52,265 nucleotides of DNA, from NCBI GenBank assembly GCA_902528875.1, contig CABZTX010000005.1:1-52265 (forward strand), written 5' to 3'. Source of the DNA: an uncultured SAR86 cluster bacterium (GTDB taxonomy: Bacteria; Pseudomonadota; Gammaproteobacteria; Magnimaribacterales; D2472). The translations under genes and the position numbers were made by a program. Shown here one piece after another: positions 17,479 through 27,907 of the stretch (positions within the stretch are counted from its first letter, which is position 1; every line of letters starts with the position of its first letter). The notes under the pieces were generated by a model. It saw only the letters and a program-made list of their open reading frames with translations. It was not told the origin of the DNA and searched no databases.

Positions 17479-17955
17479 TTATTTATGCCTAACTTCTAGA
17501 ATTTCGTAATCTATTTGTCCAGATGGAGTTTTGATATTTATCTCATCATCTACATGTTTACCAACAAGCCCTTTTGCAATAGGTGTTTCAATTGAAATTA
17601 CGCCATTTTCAGGATCAGATTCTAGATTACCAACAATCTTATAAATAATTTCCTTATCATTGTTAATATCATAAACTTTAACGGTTGATCCAAAAACTAC
17701 TCTGCCTGTTTCAGGAATATCTCTTACATCGATTACTTGCGCATTTGCAAGAGCATTTTCGATTTCACTAATTTTTGCCTCAGAAAGACCTTGAAGTTCT
17801 TTTGCAGCATGATATTCAGCATTTTCTTTAAGGTCTCCATGAGCTCTTGCCTCAGCAATTGCCTGTGAGATTTGAGGTCTCTCAACAAACTTAAGGTTTG
17901 AAAGCTTTTCTTTAAGTAATATTTCACCCTCTTTTGTAAGTGGTACTCTGCTCAT
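17479..17955 (-). CDS. greA: Transcription elongation factor GreA
   Basis: Reactivates backtracked RNA polymerase by stimulating transcript cleavage. The 158-aa length matches E. coli. It has the N-terminal coiled coil with [27 protein letters not shown], including the acidic tip residues in GDLKENAEY, and a C-terminal FKBP-like domain ending SGQIDYEIL. It lies between carB (26-base gap) and rlmE, as in Pseudomonas. Confidence 0.97.
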   Translation of the reverse strand: MSRVPLTKEGEILLKEKLSNLKFVERPQISQAIAEARAHGDLKENAEYHAAKELQGLSEAKISEIENALANAQVIDVRDIPETGRVVFGSTVKVYDINNDKEIIYKIVGNLESDPENGVISIETPIAKGLVGKHVDDEINIKTPSGQIDYEILEVRHK

Positions 17956-17981
17956 AGAGGCATTATAACAATTTAGAAATA

Positions 17982-20900
17982 TTAATTATTTATTTCTTGG
18001 AGTGAAGAATAAGTCCAATCATCCTCACTACCCTGAAGAGCTTCCATTACAGCAAATGCTCCAAACATTGTTGTTGTGCAAAAGATTTTATTTCTAAGAG
18101 CGCTCTGTCTTATTGATGATGAATCTTTAATTGATTGTGAACCTTCAGTAGTATTTATGACAATATCAATTTCATTATTAAGTAAACTATCAACAACATG
18201 AGGTCTTCCTTCCATAACTTTGTTTATTCTTTTAACATCATAACCAAGCTTTTCGATATATTTTGCTGTGAATGTTGTGGCAACGATACTAAAACCATAA
18301 TTACTTATTATTGGTATTAATTGATCAAGGTATTTTTTATCTGTATCTTTAACGCTAATAAAAATTACTCCAGACCTTCTAAGACTTTTGTTTGCAGCTT
18401 TTTGAGCTTTAGAATATGCCTCTCCAAAGTTTGGACCAATACCCATAACTTCTCCGGTTGATTTCATTTCTGGTCCAAGAATTGGATCAACATGAGGAAA
18501 TTTATCAAATGGCATAACAGCCTCTTTTACAAATGATAAATTCTCCGGAAGTTTAGAAGAAAAATTTTGATCCTTTAAACTTTTACCAATCATACACTTT
18601 GATGCTACTTTAGCTAGGGAGTTACCTATCGCTTTTGATATAAATGGAACAGTTCTAGATGCTCTCGGATTAACTTCAATTATGTAAACTTCTTCATTTT
18701 TAATGGCAAATTGAATATTCATAAGTCCAATAATGCAAAGTTCCTTAGCTATATTCTTTGCTTGAGTGGACATTTTTTCCTGTATTTTCTCTGACAAGCT
18801 ATATGGTGGCAATGAGCATGCTGAGTCTCCTGAGTGTATACCAGCTTGTTCGATATGTTGAAGTATTCCGCCTATTTCAATATTTTTTCCGTCTGAAACT
18901 ACGTCTACGTCTACTTCGATTGCATCTGTTAAATAACTATCAAGTAATATAGGTTTGCTGTTAGAAACTTCTACAGCCTCATTTAGGTATTTTTCAAGCT
19001 CTTGTATGTTGTTCACCAATTGCATAGCTCTTCCACCAAGTACATATGAAGGCCTCACTACAATTGGAAATCCAATATCTATTGCTTTTTTTAGCGCCTC
19101 ATCCATATTTCTTGCTGTTGCATTTGATGGTTGTTTTAAATTAAGTTTGTTTACAAGTTCCTGAAATCTTTCACGATCTTCAGATCTGTCTATTGCGTCA
19201 ACATTAGTTCCCAAAATATTTACATTTTTTTTAGACAACACATCTGCTAACTTAAGTGGAGTTTGTCCTCCAAATTGAATTATGACCCCGTTGGGTTTTT
19301 CAATATCTATAATATCAAGAATTTTTTCTGTAGTTATTGGTTCGAAATAAAGTCTATTTGAAACATCATAATCTGTTGAAACAGTTTCTGGATTACAATT
19401 TACCATTATTGATTCATATCCTTCTTCCTGCATTGCTAAAGATGCATGGACACAACAGTAATCAAACTCAATTCCTTGACCAATTCTGTTGGGCCCACTA
19501 CCCAATACAAGAATTTTGTATTTAGAAGATGGGTTGCTTTCACATTGTTCTCCATAAGATGAATACATGTAACACGTTGATGTAGAAAATTCTGCTGCAC
19601 ATGTATCAACTCTTCTAAAAATGGGAGTAACTCCTAATTTTTTTCTTCTGTTTCTTACAATGTCTTCATCATGGTTTGTAAGATAGGCGATTCGACAATC
19701 AGAGAACCCTTTCTCTTTTAACAATAAAAAACTTTCTTTATCTAAATCATCTAAATTAGAATCAAGTAATTTTTTCTCAATTTCTAAAAGCTCAGCAATT
19801 TGATCTAAAAACCAATAATCAATCATTGTTAGTTTATGTATTTTTTCAAGTGACCATTTTTTTCTGATTGCATCAGCAACATAAAAAAGTCTTTTTGGTC
19901 CTGGTATAGTTAATTCATTTAAAATTTCTTCATCAGGAATTGATTCAACTTTGTCATTAGCGCTATTTAAACCATTCAATCCTTCTTCCATGCTGCATAA
20001 TGCTTTTTGAAGTGATTCTTGAAAATTTGACCCTATCGACATTACCTCACCAACTGATTTCATTTGTGTTGTTAACTTTGGGCTGGCTTGTGGGAACTTT
20101 TCAAAAGCAAACTTTGGAATTTTTGTAACTATATAATCAATCGAAGGTTCAAATGATGCAGGTGTCAGTCCTCCAGTAATGTCATTTTTAAGTTCATCAA
20201 GGGTGAATCCAACTGATAGAAGTGCTGCTACTTTTGCAATTGGGAATCCAGTTGCTTTTGATGCTAATGCAGACGACCTGCTTACTCTGGGATTCATTTC
20301 AATTATAACCATTTTTCCATTTTCTGGATTAACAGCAAATTGAACATTTGAACCTCCAGTATCAACACCAATTTCTCTTAAAATTTTAAAAGATGCATTT
20401 CGCATGATTTGAAATTCTTTATCTGTGAGTGTTTGTGCAGGTGCAATTGTTATCGAATCCCCAGTATGTATACCCATCGGATCAAAATTTTCAATAGAAC
20501 AGACGATTATGCAATTATCCTTGCAATCTCTCACAACCTCCATTTCAAATTCCTTCCACCCAATTAATGATTCATCAATAAGCAATTCATTAGTAGGAGA
20601 TAACTCAAGACCTTTTTCGCATATATTCTTAAATTCAGAAATGTTGTATGCAATTCCACCGCCTGTTCCTCCCATTGTAAAAGATGGTCTTATAATGCAA
20701 GGAAACCCAATTTCTTTTTGTACTTTAAGTGCATCCTCCATTGAGTGAGCTATTCCTGAGGCAGGTGTCTCTAGATTAATTCCTTGCATGGTCTCATCAA
20801 AAAGCTGTCTATCTTCTGCTTTATCAATTGCTTCTCTATTTGCACCAATTAAGATTGTATTGTGCTTTTTTAAAATTCCTTTCTTATCTAATGTAAGTGC

Positions 20901-21194
20901 TGTATTTAAAGCTGTTTGTCCCCCCATTGTAGGAAGAATTGCATCAGGTTTTTCCTTTTCAATAATTTTTTCAACTGATTTCCAATGAATGGGTTCAATA
21001 TAAGTTGCATCAGCCAATAAAGGATCAGTCATAATCGTAGCGGGATTAGAATTTACTAGAATAACTCTAAATCCTTCCTCTTTTAAAGCTTTGCAGGCTT
21101 GAGCACCAGAATAATCAAACTCACATGCTTGACCAATAATGATCGGCCCTGCTCCAATAATTAATATTGAAGAAATATCTTTACGACGGGGCAT
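17982..21194 (-). CDS. carB: Carbamoyl-phosphate synthase large subunit
   Basis: Makes carbamoyl phosphate from ammonia (supplied by CarA), bicarbonate and ATP for arginine and pyrimidine synthesis. The 1070-aa protein (E. coli 1073) contains two ATP-grasp halves, seen as paired motifs: [19 protein letters not shown] near residue 15 and [15 protein letters not shown] near 560, MGGTGGG near 175, and [19 protein letters not shown] and [19 protein letters not shown]. The C-terminal MGS-like regulatory domain follows residue ~935. The start overlaps the carA stop by 14 bases. Confidence 0.98.
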   Translation of the reverse strand: MPRRKDISSILIIGAGPIIIGQACEFDYSGAQACKALKEEGFRVILVNSNPATIMTDPLLADATYIEPIHWKSVEKIIEKEKPDAILPTMGGQTALNTALTLDKKGILKKHNTILIGANREAIDKAEDRQLFDETMQGINLETPASGIAHSMEDALKVQKEIGFPCIIRPSFTMGGTGGGIAYNISEFKNICEKGLELSPTNELLIDESLIGWKEFEMEVVRDCKDNCIIVCSIENFDPMGIHTGDSITIAPAQTLTDKEFQIMRNASFKILREIGVDTGGSNVQFAVNPENGKMVIIEMNPRVSRSSALASKATGFPIAKVAALLSVGFTLDELKNDITGGLTPASFEPSIDYIVTKIPKFAFEKFPQASPKLTTQMKSVGEVMSIGSNFQESLQKALCSMEEGLNGLNSANDKVESIPDEEILNELTIPGPKRLFYVADAIRKKWSLEKIHKLTMIDYWFLDQIAELLEIEKKLLDSNLDDLDKESFLLLKEKGFSDCRIAYLTNHDEDIVRNRRKKLGVTPIFRRVDTCAAEFSTSTCYMYSSYGEQCESNPSSKYKILVLGSGPNRIGQGIEFDYCCVHASLAMQEEGYESIMVNCNPETVSTDYDVSNRLYFEPITTEKILDIIDIEKPNGVIIQFGGQTPLKLADVLSKKNVNILGTNVDAIDRSEDRERFQELVNKLNLKQPSNATARNMDEALKKAIDIGFPIVVRPSYVLGGRAMQLVNNIQELEKYLNEAVEVSNSKPILLDSYLTDAIEVDVDVVSDGKNIEIGGILQHIEQAGIHSGDSACSLPPYSLSEKIQEKMSTQAKNIAKELCIIGLMNIQFAIKNEEVYIIEVNPRASRTVPFISKAIGNSLAKVASKCMIGKSLKDQNFSSKLPENLSFVKEAVMPFDKFPHVDPILGPEMKSTGEVMGIGPNFGEAYSKAQKAANKSLRRSGVIFISVKDTDKKYLDQLIPIISNYGFSIVATTFTAKYIEKLGYDVKRINKVMEGRPHVVDSLLNNEIDIVINTTEGSQSIKDSSSIRQSALRNKIFCTTTMFGAFAVMEALQGSEDDWTYSSLQEINN

Positions 21195-22302
21195 ATTCTG
21201 CTACCATTTTTTTAAACTTTTTAAACAATATTTTTATCTCTTGAGGTCCGGGACTGGCTTCTGGATGACCTTGAAAACTAAAAGCAGGTGCATCATTAAA
21301 TTCTATACCTTGGAGAGAGTTATCAAATAATGATATATGTGTAACTTTGATATTTTTTGGTAGAGAATCTATATCTACTGCAAAACCATGATTTTGACTT
21401 GTTATAAATACTTCATTAGTGGAGATATCTTGTACCGGATGATTTGCTCCGTGATGGCCAAATTTCATCTTATATGTTTTTGCACCTCCAGCTAGCGCTA
21501 AAAGTTGATGGCCTAAACAAATTCCAAAAACTGGAATCTTTTTTTCAAGAAATTTTTTAATATTTTTTATTGCATAATCGCACGGTTCAGGATCACCTGG
21601 CCCATTAGATAAAAAAATACCTTTTGGAGATAATTTTATTATTTCTTCGAATGGCGTTTCAGCTCTAACAACTTTAACATCTCCAACTTGCTCTGATAGA
21701 AGTCTTAATATATTTTTTTTGATACCAAAATCATATGCGATTACAGAATTTGATTTCTCATTTCTTTTAAATTCCGGCCATGTTCCCTCATTCCAGTAAT
21801 ATTCATTTTGAGTTGTTACAACTTTTGCTAAGTCCATACCTTTAAGTCCCAAAAACTCTTTTGCATGTTGAATTGCTTCATCTCTTGTAATCTTTGACAA
21901 TGCAGCAATACAACAATTAAGTGATCCTTTCTCTCTTAGCAATTGAGTAATGCTTCTAGTATCAAGCTTTGAAATTCCAATTACATCGTTTTTAATTAAA
22001 AAGTCATTCAATGTCATTGAAGATCTCCAATTGCTTGGTTTTTCACAATAATTTCTTACAACTATTCCTGAGGCATGAATTTTCTTAGATTCATTATCAT
22101 CATTGTTTATACCTGTGTTTCCAATATGCGGATGAGTAAAAGTTACGATTTGTTTTTTGTAGGATGGATCAGTAACTATTTCTTGATAACCTGACATTGA
22201 AGTATTAAATACAATTTCTCCGATATCGTATTTTTCTTTACCAAAGCCCTCACCCTGGAATACACTACCATCTTCAAAAGCTAAAATTGCTGGAAAAGAC
22301 AC
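21181..22302 (-). CDS. carA: Carbamoyl-phosphate synthase small subunit (glutaminase)
   Basis: Hydrolyses glutamine and channels ammonia to CarB. The 373-aa protein has the N-terminal CPSase_sm_chain domain ([30 protein letters not shown]) and a class I glutamine amidotransferase with the catalytic Cys262 in [15 protein letters not shown] and His in [11 protein letters not shown]. Start is GTG with GGAG 8 bases upstream. A 153-base divergent region separates it from map; no arginine box or pyrimidine attenuator was identified there. Confidence 0.97.
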   Translation of the reverse strand: MSFPAILAFEDGSVFQGEGFGKEKYDIGEIVFNTSMSGYQEIVTDPSYKKQIVTFTHPHIGNTGINNDDNESKKIHASGIVVRNYCEKPSNWRSSMTLNDFLIKNDVIGISKLDTRSITQLLREKGSLNCCIAALSKITRDEAIQHAKEFLGLKGMDLAKVVTTQNEYYWNEGTWPEFKRNEKSNSVIAYDFGIKKNILRLLSEQVGDVKVVRAETPFEEIIKLSPKGIFLSNGPGDPEPCDYAIKNIKKFLEKKIPVFGICLGHQLLALAGGAKTYKMKFGHHGANHPVQDISTNEVFITSQNHGFAVDIDSLPKNIKVTHISLFDNSLQGIEFNDAPAFSFQGHPEASPGPQEIKILFKKFKKMVAEYAPS

Positions 22303-22353
22303 TAATTAGTCTCCAACAATATAGAAGTTTTTAGGAAAATTTTAGGTAAACTT

Positions 22354-22443
22354 ATGAAAGAATTTTTAGTATTTAATGAGCTAAAATTACATGCTGACAT
22401 TAAAATTGTACTTTATAGACTAAGTTGTCTTATGTCTATATAA
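22354..22443 (+). CDS. Possible 29-codon upstream ORF ahead of map
   Basis: In the carA-map divergent gap, ATG at 22354 follows AGG by 7 bases and reads 29 codons to TAA at 22441-22443, 12 bases before the map ATG. The peptide (beginning MKEFLVFNELKLHADIK) resembles nothing known and has no codon runs typical of attenuation peptides. It may be a leader peptide, a coupling device or chance. Confidence 0.22.
   Translation: MKEFLVFNELKLHADIKIVLYRLSCLMSI
22394..22421 (+). promoter_or_regulatory. Weak candidate promoter for map-glnD
   Basis: CTGACA (22394-22399), a 16-base spacer and TAGACT (22416-22421) precede the map ATG by 34 bases. The -35 is a five of six match and the -10 four of six. TATATAA at 22437-22443 is an alternative -10 with no good -35. 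Confidence 0.3.
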
Positions 22444-22455
22444 AAACTAAAAAAA

Positions 22456-23238
22456 ATGAAAATATCTATTAAATCTGAAAAGGAAATAAATAAAATGAGG
22501 GTTGCTGGTAGATTAGCAGCTGACGTTCTTGAGATGATAACACCATATGTAACCCCTGGGATTTCAACTGGCGAGTTAGACAAAATCTGTTATGAGTATA
22601 TAGTCAATGTTCAAAATGCAATACCTGCAAATGTAGGATATAAAGGTTATGAGAAGACGATCTGTTCAAGTGTAAATCAGGTTATTTGTCATGGAATTCC
22701 AGATAACAATAAAATCTTAAAAAATGGTGACATTTTAAATATTGACGTAACTGTTATAAAAGATGGTTGGCATGGCGATACATCAAAGATGTTTCTAGTT
22801 GGAGAATGTGCTCCTCATAATAAAAGACTTGTCAAAGTCACTCAGGAGTGTCTTTACAAAGGAATAGATGCAGTTAAACCTGGTGCATTTTTTGGTGATA
22901 TCGGATATGCAATCCAAAAACATGCTGAGAAAAACTACTACAGTGTTGTTGAAGATTATTGTGGTCATGGTATTGGAACTGTATATCATGAGGAACCTCA
23001 GATACTTCATTTTGGAAAAAAAGGTACAGGTATTAAAATTCAGGAAGGAATGTGTTTCACAATTGAACCAATGATTAATCAAGGTGTTAAGTATTCAAAA
23101 ACGTTAAGAGATGGATGGACTGTTGAAACAAAAGATGGAAGAAACTCAGCACAGTGGGAACATACAATAGCTGTATGTAAAAATGGAGCAGAGGTTCTTA
23201 CGAAAAGGAATGATGAGTTTGATTTGAATGAAAACTAA
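22456..23238 (+). CDS. map: Methionine aminopeptidase, type I
   Basis: Removes the initiator methionine from nascent proteins. The 260-aa protein follows E. coli Map along its length: INKMRVAGRLAADVLEMI, His79 in CHGIPD, metal ligands Asp97 and Asp108 in NIDVTVIKDGWHGDTS, the metal His in CGHGIGTVYHEEP near 171, and the two metal Glu residues in FTIEPM and SAQWEHT. It is the first gene of map-glnD-dapD-dapE, overlapping glnD by 11 bases. Confidence 0.97.
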   Translation: MKISIKSEKEINKMRVAGRLAADVLEMITPYVTPGISTGELDKICYEYIVNVQNAIPANVGYKGYEKTICSSVNQVICHGIPDNNKILKNGDILNIDVTVIKDGWHGDTSKMFLVGECAPHNKRLVKVTQECLYKGIDAVKPGAFFGDIGYAIQKHAEKNYYSVVEDYCGHGIGTVYHEEPQILHFGKKGTGIKIQEGMCFTIEPMINQGVKYSKTLRDGWTVETKDGRNSAQWEHTIAVCKNGAEVLTKRNDEFDLNEN

Positions 23239-25732
23239 TTCAGAAAATTTTAATGAAAAGTTTTTATCTGATTTCAAACAAATATATTTAAATCCCTCAA
23301 AAATAGACTATTTTTTAAAGCATAATTCGGATTATATTGAAGAGAATATCAAGAGAAAATTTAAAAAACTAAATCTTGATAATAATTTTGCAATTTACAG
23401 CATTGGAGGTTTTGGTAGAGGTGAAATGTTTCCCTCCTCAGATGTTGATATTTCAATTATTGAAATAAATCACCCCAAAAATTATAGTAATTTAGAAATA
23501 TTTATATCTTCTTTGTGGGATGAGGGATATAAGGTTGGTCACTCGGTAAGATCAATAAAAGATATTAAGAAAATCACTAAAAGTGACGTAAGTGAATTCA
23601 CATCTTATTTAACAAGAAAGCCAATTTTGTCAGACAGAAATCTTGATAAGTTGGTCTCCAAAACGTTATCAAGTCTTTGGACATCAACTAAATTTTACAA
23701 AGCGAAGTTTTTAGAACAAAACAACCGTCATAGAGAGTTCTTTTTATCTTCATCAAATTTAGAGCCTGATTTGAAAGAATCACCAGGATCATTAAGAGAT
23801 TTTCACTCTGCATTATGGATTCTTCAACACTGCTACAGTCTAAAAACTTTTGATGAAATCTTAAATTTTAGTTTTTTAAAGGATGAATTTTTAATTGCAA
23901 GAAATGCATACAATTTTATTAAAGTTTTGAGATTTATTACAAATCTTTTTACAAAAAGTAATAAGTTGGATTTTGAAACTCAAATTGAAATTGCAAAAAG
24001 AACTGCTTCTGGAAAGTTAAATTTATCTAACAAGGCTTTAGTTGAAAAAATGATGGCGAAATATTACGAACATGCGCATTACATATCTCATTTTAATACT
24101 TTAATTTATCAGTTTTTTGAAGAGAAAAAATATTCTTTCGAGAAAAAAAAGGGTTTATATAGAAATGGTAGCAAGGTTGGGTTTGCAAATGTGAGTCTAG
24201 AGGAAAATAAAGAATTAATTTTTAAAGTTTTTCTTGAGATAGGGAACAATAAAAAAATCAATGCTGTAGATGTGCAAACTTCAATAATGCTAAAGAAAAA
24301 TAATTCTTTAATTGACAGTGATTTTAGAAAGAATGCGCATTTTGCAGAACAATTCTTAAACATCTTAAAATCTAAATACAACTTATCCTCAATTTTAAAA
24401 GCAATGAGAGATTTAGGATTATTACAAAGATATATTCCAGAATTTTCAAACGTCGTTGGTCAAATGCAATTTGATCTATTCCATATTTATACCGTTGACG
24501 AACATACTTTTAAAGTTGTGAGAAATATGAGGCAAATGAAGATATTTAATCAGAAAGGCTTTGAACTTGAACATGAATTAATTAATAAATTACCAAAAAT
24601 AGAACTACTTTTTATCGCAGGTTTATTTCATGATCTTGGTAAGGGTAAGGGCGGTGATCATTCAAAAATTGGAAGTGAGGCATGTTATAAATTTTCTAGG
24701 AGACTTGGATTATCAAAAGTTGACTCAAATTTGACATCTTGGCTCGTTGAAAAGCATCTTGAAATGTCATCAGTTTCTCAAAAAAAAGATATCTCTGAAC
24801 AAGAGACCATAAAAGATTTTGCTGAAACAGTAATGCATTCAGAAAGACTAGATTACCTCTATCTTTTAACAATTAACGATATCAGAGCTACAAATCCATC
24901 CTTATGGAATGGTTGGAAGCATCAACTTTTAAGGGAACTTTATTCTAAAACAAGATTAAAAATTAATAAGGAACCAATTCAAACATCAAATGAAATCACA
25001 ATAGAAAAGAAAAAGTACATTATTGAACAGTTGGATGAAAGCAAAATAAAAATGATAAAACATTACTTATCTTTATTTGATAACAGTTATTTTAATAAAA
25101 ACTCTATAGACTCTCTTCAATGGCAAGTTAAATTATATGCCACATATCCAGACCAAGATTTAATAATTGAATGTAGAAAAATATTTCAAAATTTAGTTGA
25201 GATATTTATAAAAGCGCATAACACTGATGGCCTTTTTTATAGATTAACAAAAGCTCTTGAGGAATCTAATCTTGATGTAATTGATGCAAATATATTTACT
25301 TCAAATGACGAATCTTTTGCAGCAAATACTTTCATTACAAAAAATATTTATCACAGCAGAGAATTTACAAAGTTTGAGTTGAATGATCTTGCTGAGAGGA
25401 TTAGAAAGAATTTAGAAAAAAAACATAATAAATTAAAAACTCCTAGAAAAATTGAAAAAAAATCAAAATTTGAAAAAGTTGTAAAAATATCTGATTCAAT
25501 AATTCAAGACAAGAACAAAAATATAATTACCATTGAAACCTCTAATAAGTCAGGCTTACTATCAAAAATTGCAAGTGTTTTTTTTGAAAATAAAATATCC
25601 ATTTTTTCAGCAAGAATTAATACTTTAGGTGAAAGAGTTGAGGACACTTTTGAAATCTCTAATCTTGATAAATCTGTAATTAAGCAAAATAAGATCAAAA
25701 AAATAATAGATGCTTTGCATGAAGTTGTTTAA
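23228..25732 (+). CDS. glnD: Bifunctional PII uridylyltransferase / uridylyl-removing enzyme
   Basis: Senses glutamine and adds or removes UMP on the PII protein to control nitrogen metabolism. The 834-aa protein has the nucleotidyltransferase motif GGFGRGEMFPSSDVDIS near residues 58-74, the HD domain HDLGKGKGGDHSKIG near 480, and two C-terminal ACT domains (one near 670-730, one from about 760 with SNKSGLLSKIASVFFENKIS). It is somewhat shorter than E. coli GlnD (890 aa), with no domain missing. Its presence implies a PII partner elsewhere in the genome. Confidence 0.95.
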   Translation: MKTNSENFNEKFLSDFKQIYLNPSKIDYFLKHNSDYIEENIKRKFKKLNLDNNFAIYSIGGFGRGEMFPSSDVDISIIEINHPKNYSNLEIFISSLWDEGYKVGHSVRSIKDIKKITKSDVSEFTSYLTRKPILSDRNLDKLVSKTLSSLWTSTKFYKAKFLEQNNRHREFFLSSSNLEPDLKESPGSLRDFHSALWILQHCYSLKTFDEILNFSFLKDEFLIARNAYNFIKVLRFITNLFTKSNKLDFETQIEIAKRTASGKLNLSNKALVEKMMAKYYEHAHYISHFNTLIYQFFEEKKYSFEKKKGLYRNGSKVGFANVSLEENKELIFKVFLEIGNNKKINAVDVQTSIMLKKNNSLIDSDFRKNAHFAEQFLNILKSKYNLSSILKAMRDLGLLQRYIPEFSNVVGQMQFDLFHIYTVDEHTFKVVRNMRQMKIFNQKGFELEHELINKLPKIELLFIAGLFHDLGKGKGGDHSKIGSEACYKFSRRLGLSKVDSNLTSWLVEKHLEMSSVSQKKDISEQETIKDFAETVMHSERLDYLYLLTINDIRATNPSLWNGWKHQLLRELYSKTRLKINKEPIQTSNEITIEKKKYIIEQLDESKIKMIKHYLSLFDNSYFNKNSIDSLQWQVKLYATYPDQDLIIECRKIFQNLVEIFIKAHNTDGLFYRLTKALEESNLDVIDANIFTSNDESFAANTFITKNIYHSREFTKFELNDLAERIRKNLEKKHNKLKTPRKIEKKSKFEKVVKISDSIIQDKNKNIITIETSNKSGLLSKIASVFFENKISIFSARINTLGERVEDTFEISNLDKSVIKQNKIKKIIDALHEVV

Positions 25733-25749
25733 AAAAATACTAATTTAAA

Positions 25750-25755
25750 TATAAT
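25750..25755 (+). promoter_or_regulatory. -10 element abutting dapD, suggesting a leaderless transcript
   Basis: A perfect TATAAT ends exactly 6 bases (GACGTC) before the dapD ATG, which places the expected transcription start at or next to the A of the ATG. TTGTTT (25725-25730) is 19 bases upstream, longer than ideal. No ribosome binding site precedes dapD. Confidence 0.4.
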
Positions 25756-25761
25756 GACGTC

Positions 25762-26670
25762 ATGAAAATTGAGGCAAAAGGGATTGCTAACCTATCTCCT
25801 TCTGGAAATATCCTAGATGTATATTTCTTATATATAAACTTTGATAATAAAAAGGTTGGTGAAGAATCTATCAAGGTTGACGATCAAAAAAAGAAACTTA
25901 TTGAACTAAGCTGGGATGAATCTAATTTAAATGAGCCTGTTAAAGATATTGAAGGAGCATATTTAAAATTGCATCTAATCTCATATAAATTTGTTTTACC
26001 AAATTCTATCAATCTTGATGGAATATTTAATGTCCTACCAAATGTTGCTTGGACAAATTTAGGCCCTATTGCAATTGAAGACATTGATAAAAGAATGAAT
26101 GAGTCGAAAAATTCAAACAATGATCTATATGTGCGTTCATTAGATAAATTTCCTTGTTTAACAGACTACATCATTCCCAAAAATGTTCGTATTGCAGATA
26201 CATCAAGGGTTAGACTTGGAGCTTATTTAAGTGAAGGAACCACAATAATGCATGAAGGTTTTGTTAATTTTAATGCTGGAACTTTAGGAAAAGCAATGAT
26301 AGAGGGAAGGATTTCATCGGGTGTTGTTATAGGAGATAATTCTGATTTAGGAGGTGGAGCCAGTACTATGGGAACTCTTTCTGGAGGGAACGAAGTTAAA
26401 ATTTCAGTAGGAAAAAATTGTTTACTAGGTGCTAATTCGGGTTTAGGAATTCCAATTGGAGATAATTGTACTCTTGAGGCAGGCCTTTATCTTACAGCTG
26501 GAACAAAAGTTCTTATGTTAAATGAAACTTCATCAAAGGTGGTTAAAGCCTCTGAGCTTTCTGGGAGTTCAGATCTGCTTTTTTATAGAGATTCAACAAA
26601 TGGTCAAGTTATTGCTAAGATGAATACCAAAGTTTCTAAACTAAATGAGGATCTTCATATAAATGATTGA
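25762..26670 (+). CDS. dapD: 2,3,4,5-tetrahydropyridine-2,6-dicarboxylate N-succinyltransferase, long form
   Basis: Succinylates tetrahydrodipicolinate in the lysine/meso-diaminopimelate pathway. The 302-aa protein has an N-terminal domain of ~140 residues and then a left-handed beta-helix of hexapeptide repeats (RLGAYLSEGTTIMHEGFVNFNA, GGGASTMGTLSGG, LGANSGLGIPIGDNCTLEAG). This layout fits the Pseudomonas/actinobacterial type of DapD rather than the 274-aa E. coli type. It follows glnD by 29 bases and its end overlaps the dapE start by 8 bases, so both steps of the succinylase branch are coupled. Confidence 0.92.
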   Translation: MKIEAKGIANLSPSGNILDVYFLYINFDNKKVGEESIKVDDQKKKLIELSWDESNLNEPVKDIEGAYLKLHLISYKFVLPNSINLDGIFNVLPNVAWTNLGPIAIEDIDKRMNESKNSNNDLYVRSLDKFPCLTDYIIPKNVRIADTSRVRLGAYLSEGTTIMHEGFVNFNAGTLGKAMIEGRISSGVVIGDNSDLGGGASTMGTLSGGNEVKISVGKNCLLGANSGLGIPIGDNCTLEAGLYLTAGTKVLMLNETSSKVVKASELSGSSDLLFYRDSTNGQVIAKMNTKVSKLNEDLHIND

Positions 26671-27790
26671 GTTGTTACAAAATCTTGTGAAAATTGAATC
26701 CATATCACCAAAGGATATGGGGTGCTTTGATATTATTGAGAATGAGTTAACGGATCTCAATTTTAATTGTGAAAGAATTAATTATTTAAATGTTGAAAAC
26801 CTATATGCCACTATTGGAACTAAAGGAAAATTGTTTTGTTTTTTAGGTCATACTGACGTTGTTCCAACTGGTCCGGAAGAGAATTGGAAATATCCACCCT
26901 TCTCAGCTCAAATTGACGGTGACATAATGTATGGACGAGGAACTGCAGATATGAAGGCATCTATTGCAGCTTTTGTAGAATCAGTAAAAGAATTTTTAGC
27001 TCAAACTCAAGAATTAAATTTTAGATTAGCCATCTTGCTAACATCTAACGAAGAGGGAAGTTCACATGACGGTTTTATAGACAAGATTGTTGAAAAAATG
27101 ATGGATAATGACGAGCTTATTGACTATTGTTTAGTGGGTGAACCAACTTCTAATAAAAAAGTTGCTGATAGCGCAAGAATAGGCAGAAGAGGTTCTTTAG
27201 GTGGTCATTTACAAATATTTGGCAAACAAGGACATGTTGCATACCCTGAAAATGTTGAGAATCCAATCTTTTTATCTAGTGATTTAATTACAGATCTTAA
27301 AAATAAAAAATGGGACAATGGAAATGCGATATTTGATCCAACAAGTTTTCAAATATCAAATATTCACTCTGGTACTGGAGCGCACAACGTTGTTCCAGGA
27401 GAATTAGATCTCTATTTTAATTTTAGGTATTCAACTGAATCTACAGAAGAAAGCCTCAAATCTGAATTTGAAAATATTATTAAAAATCTTAATTTAAAAT
27501 ATGACCTTAAATGGAATTTAAATGGAAATCCTTATCTTACTGAAAATAAATTTCTTAAAGAAATAATTGTAAGTGCATGTGAAGAAGTAAATGGTTACAA
27601 GCCCGATTTAAATGCTAAGGGCGGCACGTCTGATGGTAGGTTTATTGCAAAGATGAAGACTGAAATTATTGAGTTAGGACCAATAAACGAATCAATTCAT
27701 CAAATTGATGAAAATATTAAGATTAGCGAACTTTGGATACTTAAGGATATTTATACAAAAGTTTTATTTAAGCTTAATCAACATCTTTAA
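26663..27790 (+). CDS. dapE: Succinyl-diaminopimelate desuccinylase
   Basis: Hydrolyses N-succinyl-L,L-diaminopimelate in lysine and peptidoglycan precursor synthesis. The 375-aa protein belongs to the M20 di-zinc family: GHTDVVPTGPEENWKYPPF with the first metal His and specificity motif, GRGTADMKAS with the bridging Asp, TSNEEGSSHDG with the catalytic Glu pair, and VGEPTS. GTGAHNVVPGELDLYFNFR marks the dimerisation domain. The start overlaps dapD. Its 3' end overlaps a tiny convergent ORF by 17 bases. Confidence 0.96.
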   Translation: MIELLQNLVKIESISPKDMGCFDIIENELTDLNFNCERINYLNVENLYATIGTKGKLFCFLGHTDVVPTGPEENWKYPPFSAQIDGDIMYGRGTADMKASIAAFVESVKEFLAQTQELNFRLAILLTSNEEGSSHDGFIDKIVEKMMDNDELIDYCLVGEPTSNKKVADSARIGRRGSLGGHLQIFGKQGHVAYPENVENPIFLSSDLITDLKNKKWDNGNAIFDPTSFQISNIHSGTGAHNVVPGELDLYFNFRYSTESTEESLKSEFENIIKNLNLKYDLKWNLNGNPYLTENKFLKEIIVSACEEVNGYKPDLNAKGGTSDGRFIAKMKTEIIELGPINESIHQIDENIKISELWILKDIYTKVLFKLNQHL

Positions 27791-27893
27791 TTTTTTTCTT
27801 TCTAGTATATTTTGTTTTATCTCTGTGAGTTTTAGGCTTATGGAATTTGTCCATATTTTTTTTTACAGGATTTTTTTTGCTTATTTTTTTCAA
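27774..27893 (-). CDS. Tiny lysine-rich basic protein, unrecognised
   Basis: On the minus strand, 15 bases after the POT transporter stop, an open frame runs from a TTG (27893) to TAA (27776-27774). It gives 39 aa, or 26 aa from an internal ATG at 27854. The product is strongly basic, with the segment HKPKTHRDKTKYTRKKK. The mix of Thr, Arg, His and Tyr is not what AT-rich noncoding DNA usually gives, and it resembles short ribosome- or RNA-binding tails. No Shine-Dalgarno is visible for either start. It occupies most of the gap between the convergent dapE and transporter genes. Confidence 0.45.
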   Translation of the reverse strand: MKKISKKNPVKKNMDKFHKPKTHRDKTKYTRKKKIKDVD

Positions 27894-27907
27894 CTTAAAA
27901 ATCTATT

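Noticed and set aside
23228-25732. Possible truncation of glnD because it is 834 aa
   Set aside because: All four domains (NT, HD, two ACT) are recognisable; the difference from 890 aa is spread through loops.
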